A DNA stretch of 37,041 nucleotides, taken from Pirellula staleyi DSM 6068 (GTDB lineage Bacteria; Planctomycetota; Planctomycetia; Pirellulales; Pirellulaceae). Below are positions 33,214 through 37,041 of this stretch, piece by piece. The stretch spans positions 1 through 37,041 of the forward strand of contig CAMCMB010000073.1 of the NCBI GenBank assembly GCA_945875845.1, in the 5' to 3' direction. The translations under genes and the position numbers were made by a program. The notes beneath the pieces are model-generated. The model saw nothing but the letters and a program-made list of their open reading frames with translations. It searched no databases and was not told where the DNA came from. Numbering within the stretch: position 1 is the first letter of the stretch; each line of letters opens with the position of its first letter.

Positions 33214-34253
33214 GGCAAGCTGATTATGTCTATGGAATAGTTCCCGAACGAGGTGAGTACGGCTTTGAAGTCCAGCCGGATCAAGGCGATCAAGCTTTGC
33301 TCACGCGCGTTCAAACACTCGCATCCAGTTTTCAGTGGAACGCAACCAATGCAACAACCAACGAGGATGTCGTTGCCATTGCAGTCGATCGAAGTCATCC
33401 TCCGTTGATCGCACGTATCGGCACCGATCCCCGAGATCCCAATGGACGACTGAGCATTTGCATGCAAGTATGGATCACCTCTTCCGCCGAGCCACTGGAG
33501 CAGATGATTGCCGACGTTTGGCCAGCCTCGGTTCGACTGCCCACTACGCAAGCGGAGTTTCTTTCTGTTGCCCTACAGCAAAAGTCAGGACGCATAGTCG
33601 TTGGACCCAACAACTCGTTCAGTGCCGTCGGTTTTGATTCGAGTTGGGGAGTATCAAGGGTGATACCTGATGCTTCTCACGTTGGGGGTAATCCAAAATT
33701 CACTGCTCGACCGAGTTCATCGACAACGAATCGAGTCTCACAATCGCCGAGGAAATCATTCTCGCTGTTAAAAATGTTCTCAACGCTAATGGCTTTTGCA
33801 CTGCTATCGACCGTCGTTTTTGCGGTAATACAATACTCGGAAATTGAGAAACTGCGAGCGAATACAAGGAGCTTAGTCGAAGACAAGAGCGAAGCCCAGC
33901 GTAACGCTCTTGAGCTGCAAAGGCAGATCGATGAGGAGGCAAAAGCGAGACTACAAGGATCGATCGAAATCGAAGCGAAGACGCGAGAGTTGACCGAGTT
34001 GCGCAGCGAGTTGCAGCGGCTGAAGTCCCGTGTGGGCGAACTGGAAAGCGTGGTGGCTGCAAGTCCAGGAAAAGTGGACCAAGCAGAACTGTTGTCGCTG
34101 CGAACGTTCAAAGATGCCGTAGAAAGATATATCAATTCTCAAGGGCGTTCGCTCGAAGAACTAAAAAACGCATTTCCCCAATCGCTAACCCGACTTGAAG
34201 AACGAACGGACAAAGTCAAGGAAGTCATTCAAGGAAAGAACAACAATAAGTGA
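33210..34253 (+). CDS. Membrane-anchored coiled-coil protein, last gene of the cluster
   Basis: A 347-residue protein. The GTG at 33210 overlaps the preceding TGA stop (GTGA) and has GGGGGA about six bases upstream, so it is preferred over an ATG at 33144 buried in the previous gene. Residues 1-145 form a soluble domain (YVYGIVPERGEYGFEV, VVAIAVDRSHPPLIARIG), possibly alpha/beta, of no recognised family. Residues about 150-180 are Ser/Thr-rich linker. A transmembrane helix at about 188-208 (FSTLMAFALLSTVVFAVI) is followed by a long coiled coil (about 212-295, heptads in LRANTRSLVEDKSEAQRN and LTELRSELQRLKSRVGELE) and a short helical tail. Translational coupling to the GTPase suggests a fixed-ratio complex. 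The function is unknown; it could be a scaffold or regulator of the GTPase. Confidence 0.7.
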   Translation: MRQADYVYGIVPERGEYGFEVQPDQGDQALLTRVQTLASSFQWNATNATTNEDVVAIAVDRSHPPLIARIGTDPRDPNGRLSICMQVWITSSAEPLEQMIADVWPASVRLPTTQAEFLSVALQQKSGRIVVGPNNSFSAVGFDSSWGVSRVIPDASHVGGNPKFTARPSSSTTNRVSQSPRKSFSLLKMFSTLMAFALLSTVVFAVIQYSEIEKLRANTRSLVEDKSEAQRNALELQRQIDEEAKARLQGSIEIEAKTRELTELRSELQRLKSRVGELESVVAASPGKVDQAELLSLRTFKDAVERYINSQGRSLEELKNAFPQSLTRLEERTDKVKEVIQGKNNNK

Positions 34254-34259
34254 GCCCAT

Positions 34260-34322
34260 CGCAAGACCTTGTGTCATGAGAAGCAAAGTCTGGTCGGCTA
34301 ACAACCATCGCCGTCAGGCGAC
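34260..34322. repeat. Hairpin repeat (CTTGT loop), copy after conflict cluster
   Basis: CGCAAGAC, loop CTTGT, GTCATGAG (34260-34280) keeps the loop but has mismatches in the stem. It is followed by AAGCAAAGTCTGGTCGGC and ATCGCCGTCAGGCG, the same block as at 23628-23695 and, reversed, 13289-13355. It lies seven bases past the last gene's stop. Nothing more is recognised up to the tmRNA at 34486. Confidence 0.75.
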
Positions 34323-34485
34323 TCGAGACCATATCCAGGCCAATTCTGGTGAAAACAAGGCATCTGGATGAATCGAGACTAGTCAGAAGGGTTCATCGGG
34401 CGATAATAACGGTAGAAGTCAAATCTTCAAATCGGATGCGTGCTGAGTGCTCTTTCGGGGGTATTTGGCAGGTTGAAGGGGTATC

Positions 34486-34841
34486 GGGGGCGATCTGGAA
34501 TCGACCGGATAAATGAAGATCTTGGTGGCATGTCGTGGTTGATCGGTTGGCCACGTAAAAAGCCGGTTAAAAAATGTAACTGCAGAGGAAAACCTCGCAC
34601 TAGCAGCCTAGTTTAGGCAGCTCAGGTACCCAGGGCCCGCCGGAGGCGCTGGAATACCTGTCGCAATTCCGGACCGCATTGTCCCGTGTCTCGCACGGAT
34701 GATGTTAAAAAAGCTCGAGGCTGGCGCACCGCACCGAGGTCAACAACGAACGTGGTGGGCGAGACAAAGACTAGTTGACTAAACATGTAGAGGCCGGATT
34801 GGAAGTATCGCGGGACGGGGGTTCAATTCCCCCCGCCTCCA
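34486..34841 (+). ncRNA. ssrA: tmRNA (transfer-messenger RNA)
   Basis: Rescues stalled ribosomes with SmpB. The 5' GGGGGCG (34486-34492) pairs with 3' CGCCTCC (34834-34840) as the acceptor stem, one G-U pair; the discriminator is A34841. CCA is not encoded. The T-arm GGGGGTTCAATTCCCCC lies at about 34817-34833. The tag frame is 34582-34611: GCA GAG GAA AAC CTC GCA CTA GCA GCC TAG, giving, with the charged Ala, AAEENLALAA; the LAA end is the ClpXP degron. A rho-independent terminator follows, and a tyrosine recombinase gene comes next, which is a classic island insertion site. The 5' boundary is by pairing. Identification is firm. Confidence 0.93.
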
Positions 34842-34844
34842 TTT

Positions 34845-34881
34845 AAAGCCACTTTGCGATTCGTTGCAAAGTGGCTTTTTT
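34845..34881 (+). terminator. Rho-independent terminator of tmRNA
   Basis: AAAGCCACTTTGC (34845-34857), an 8-nt loop, GCAAAGTGGCTTT (34866-34878), then a T run. The stem is a near-perfect 13 bp with the poly-T expected of an intrinsic terminator. It lies four bases past the tmRNA. Confidence 0.9.
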
Positions 34882-34933
34882 CATGCACTTACGTCATTCT
34901 CAGCCCGCTCAAGAGTCTCGAAAACTGGCAAAA

Positions 34934-34998
34934 TATCCGATTTTGTATCCGATTATTGACCATCCAGTATCCGATTTTGTATAATCGGACATCGGACT
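34934..34998. promoter_or_regulatory. Direct and inverted repeats upstream of the recombinase
   Basis: TATCCGATTTTGTAT occurs at 34934-34948 and 34968-34982, with a third partial copy (TATCCGATTAT) at 34946-34956. The second copy makes an inverted repeat with AATCGG (CCGATT..AATCGG) before the recombinase start. Such a cluster could be binding sites of the recombinase itself (arm sites and/or autoregulation) or of a regulator. The function is inferred from position only. Confidence 0.5.
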
Positions 34999-35037
34999 CG
35001 AACCCGTGACGGAGTTCTTCCTGGTGTGGAAATACGG

Positions 35038-36738
35038 ATGGCTACCAACAAAAGCAAATTGGGCAAACCGGATAGCAAGGGGAATTACAAGCGTGACCTT
35101 GGGAAAAAGGTCAGCGGGTCACCCCATCGCTTCTACCTCGGAAAAGACCCGGAGCAGGCCGAGCAACGAAAGCAGCGGCTGGAAAGTGTCTGGGCGAGCA
35201 TCGAGGCGCAGGCTGAGAGTCCAGAAGCCGCATTCTGGACGGACACCTCGATCCAAATTGGCATCGCAATTGGCAAAGGCGAAAATTCTGTCCGGTTGGC
35301 ACCGCCTCTCCCGTTGACAGGCGATGAAGATTTTCGAGCCTACGTTCACCATGTCGATCTCATGGCCCGTAGGTTCGCAATGATTTCGATTTTGCCCGCC
35401 GACGTTGACGGATACAGACGGGGCCAGGAAATCATCTTAGGAATTAAGCGGGAGATTGCTCAGGTTGGCCAGAAAGCCTTCGGTGAACCAAATATCCTGG
35501 AGATGGAAACTGCCATGCTCCATGAGGCGATGGACGACTACATCCAGATGATGCGAACTGAGCATGTGGACCCTGAAACCCGGAAGCCCACAGCCTACGG
35601 CAACAACTCTGTAAGGCAAGTAGCGTTGTTGAAGGATCGTCACGAGAACGTGATGTTGGGCCAGCTAACCCTGGGGACAATCAAGAAGGCTTTTCAGTAT
35701 TGGGCTTCTAGGCCCCATAAAAAGGGAACAACCAAGCCGATTACCGTTCGGAGTGCAGAGAATTACATCAAGCGTTGGAAACACTTTCTTTGGTGGCTTC
35801 ACGATTCGGAAAAATATCGCTGGAAGGCTCCTTCGGATTTACTTCGACTCAAGGTGAAAGTTCGCAAGACAGAGAAAGAAACGCAGGCAACGATTAGCCC
35901 CATTCAGGTAAAATCATTCCGAGAGGAAGAGTTGGTCATTCTCTTCAAATACGCAACTCCATTAGAGCGTGTGTATATTCTGCTTGGACTCAACTGCGGA
36001 TTTGCAGTATCCGAGTTCGGAACACTGCGTCTCAACCAGATATTTCGGCATCAATTGCACGGGTTCGATAATCTCATCAACTACCAGAGCAACTCTGTTC
36101 AGTCGTGGATTAAAAGAGTTCGTTTGAAGAATAAGGTTTATGGTGAATGGTTGCTTTGGCCTGAAACCGTTGCTGCGATTGAGTGGGCGATTGAGCGTCG
36201 AAAAAAACAACCGGATTTTCGCCCCGATGCGCTGCTGGCCATGACCGATAGAAATCTCCCTTATTATGGCCAAACGGATGGGGGAAATAACGCATCTAGG
36301 ATTTCAAAGCTGTGGTATCGGGGCCTCATGGACCGCATTCAGAAAGACCTGCCTGAGTTTCCACGTCTTAGCCCAAAAAGTCTCAGAAAAACGGCTGGCA
36401 ACTTGATGCGGGATATTGCCGGTGGTGAGATCATGGGCGTATTTCTCGCTCATGGCCAACCCGTAAAAACGGATGACTTGGCAGAACAGTACAGCAACCG
36501 TCCTTTTGGGAAGGTATTTGAACACTTAGATGTTATGCGTAAACGCTTGCAGCCGTTGTGGGTAGCAGTACCGGACCCGTTTCCTCTCGACAAGGCAAAG
36601 ACACGAAATGGCGGTTCCAACATTAGCGTTAGCAAGATTGATGCAATCAAAGAACTTACTGCGGAGGGCAAAACGCCGGATGAGATTGCTGAAGCACTGA
36701 ATATTTCAGTCGCAACCGTATATCGTCGCCGAAAATAA
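35038..36738 (+). CDS. Tyrosine recombinase (integrase) with C-terminal HTH
   Basis: A 566-residue site-specific recombinase. ATG 35038 has GGA seven bases upstream; GTG 35026 is possible. The N-terminal 250 residues are a Lys-rich SAM-like core-binding part. The catalytic part shows GFAVSE (321-326) where the family has G.R.sE (the first Arg appears replaced by Ala323), SPKSLRKTAGN (445-455) with Arg450 in the HxLR position, FLAHG (468-472) with His471 as the box II His, and QYS with Tyr485 as the candidate nucleophile. Residues about 532-566 (KIDAIKELTAEGKTPDEIAE, ALNISVATVYRRRK) form a helix-turn-helix as in serine resolvases. Its position next to the tmRNA 3' end indicates that it integrated an island there. 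It may still be active; the missing Arg is puzzling but seems shared by long planctomycete integrases. Confidence 0.85.
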   Translation: MATNKSKLGKPDSKGNYKRDLGKKVSGSPHRFYLGKDPEQAEQRKQRLESVWASIEAQAESPEAAFWTDTSIQIGIAIGKGENSVRLAPPLPLTGDEDFRAYVHHVDLMARRFAMISILPADVDGYRRGQEIILGIKREIAQVGQKAFGEPNILEMETAMLHEAMDDYIQMMRTEHVDPETRKPTAYGNNSVRQVALLKDRHENVMLGQLTLGTIKKAFQYWASRPHKKGTTKPITVRSAENYIKRWKHFLWWLHDSEKYRWKAPSDLLRLKVKVRKTEKETQATISPIQVKSFREEELVILFKYATPLERVYILLGLNCGFAVSEFGTLRLNQIFRHQLHGFDNLINYQSNSVQSWIKRVRLKNKVYGEWLLWPETVAAIEWAIERRKKQPDFRPDALLAMTDRNLPYYGQTDGGNNASRISKLWYRGLMDRIQKDLPEFPRLSPKSLRKTAGNLMRDIAGGEIMGVFLAHGQPVKTDDLAEQYSNRPFGKVFEHLDVMRKRLQPLWVAVPDPFPLDKAKTRNGGSNISVSKIDAIKELTAEGKTPDEIAEALNISVATVYRRRK

Positions 36739-36813
36739 TCTTGATCGAAAGCGTTGGGACGATCTTGAAGCTGTTCCGACTTCACTCCGAACTAGGGATT
36801 TTCTTTTCAAAAA

Positions 36814-36960
36814 ATGGGATGGCGACAGATTGACATTCTTGCTGAAGAAGTGGTTCGTCGCAGTCCAGCATGGAAATGCACGATCACTGGCGGCGTATTG
36901 GAACAAGAGTGTGACGCACTTTTCGCAATGGCGATTTCACGAAGGAGTTATTCAAAATGA
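36814..36960 (+). CDS. Possible 48-residue ORF overlapping the next gene
   Basis: A short frame (MGWRQIDILAEEVVRRSPAW at the start) whose TGA stop overlaps the ATG of the next gene (ATGA at 36957-36960). The overlap resembles translational coupling, but there is no good ribosome binding site, no family match and the ORF is too short for statistics. Low confidence. Confidence 0.3.
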   Translation: MGWRQIDILAEEVVRRSPAWKCTITGGVLEQECDALFAMAISRRSYSK

Positions 36961-37041
36961 AGACTGTATTCTTGGTTGGCTTTTTAGCCCTATTGATGGT
37001 GACAACGGCGATGGCCGAAGAAAAACCGCTAACCCTGTTCG
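36957..37041 (+). CDS. Exported protein, 5' part only
   Basis: Begins at ATG 36957 with AAGGAG nine bases upstream and runs off the window. The 28 visible residues are a typical signal peptide: MKTVFLVGFLALLMVTTAMA, then EEKPLTLF, with cleavage likely after AMA. The mature protein is not visible, so the function cannot be told. As the gene lies behind the recombinase, it probably belongs to the integrated island. Confidence 0.8.
   Translation, partial: MKTVFLVGFLALLMVTTAMAEEKPLTLF

Noticed and set aside
35006-35317. 103-codon plus frame at the recombinase start
   Set aside because: It is an out-of-frame shadow of the recombinase gene.

Overview
The window most likely comes from a planctomycete of the Pirellula/Rhodopirellula type. 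The pointers are a secreted protein with the LEPR motif, a very large membrane-dehydrogenase-like protein with CxxCH haem sites, a small Cys-rich lipoprotein, a di-haem cytochrome c peroxidase, and many dispersed palindromic intergenic repeats whose chance translations read EGEAPAE or PRRRNHDA. No tool or database was used; family names come from motifs read in the translations.

Layout. 1-430 is non-coding and holds repeats and a small mobile-element-like ORF remnant. 745-2371 (minus) carries speD and a CPA2-type antiporter, 4 bp apart. 2883-3341 is a small membrane protein and 3399-3512 a MITE-like element. 3631-4743 is a Gfo/Idh/MocA oxidoreductase, convergent with a GH57 glucanotransferase/amylase (4914-7091, minus). 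7541-13446 holds a small lipoprotein, an unknown membrane protein, a cytochrome c peroxidase, a second MITE copy, a weak hemerythrin-like protein, an ApbE-type flavin transferase and a cluster of hairpins. 13447-18310 (minus) carries a 1100-residue haem/beta-propeller protein and a low-complexity membrane protein. 18811-23433 encodes a 1540-residue adhesin-like protein with two dockerin-like repeats and six tandem beta-sandwich repeats.

The most interesting part is 23903-34253: five same-strand genes that look like a nucleotide-dependent conflict (anti-phage or cell-suicide) system. They are (1) a membrane protein with two SLATT-like segments; (2) a 1310-residue TIR-like / NACHT-type NTPase / FGE-sulfatase-fold fusion; (3) a protein with a transmembrane segment at each end and a Lys/Ala-rich stretch; (4) a membrane-anchored GTPase with a C2-like tail; (5) a membrane-anchored coiled-coil protein. 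Genes 3-5 are tightly coupled (1-bp gap, then a 4-base GTGA overlap). The likely logic is that the FGE-fold domain senses a ligand, NACHT oligomerises, and TIR attacks a nucleotide while the membrane partners breach or remodel the envelope. This is inference. The extreme C-terminus of gene 2 looks like the variable region of a diversity-generating retroelement (DGR) target.

The right end has a complete tmRNA gene (34486-34841, tag AAEENLALAA), its terminator, and an unusual tyrosine recombinase immediately downstream: the arrangement of a genomic island inserted at the tmRNA 3' end and running off to the right. The window ends inside a gene for an exported protein.
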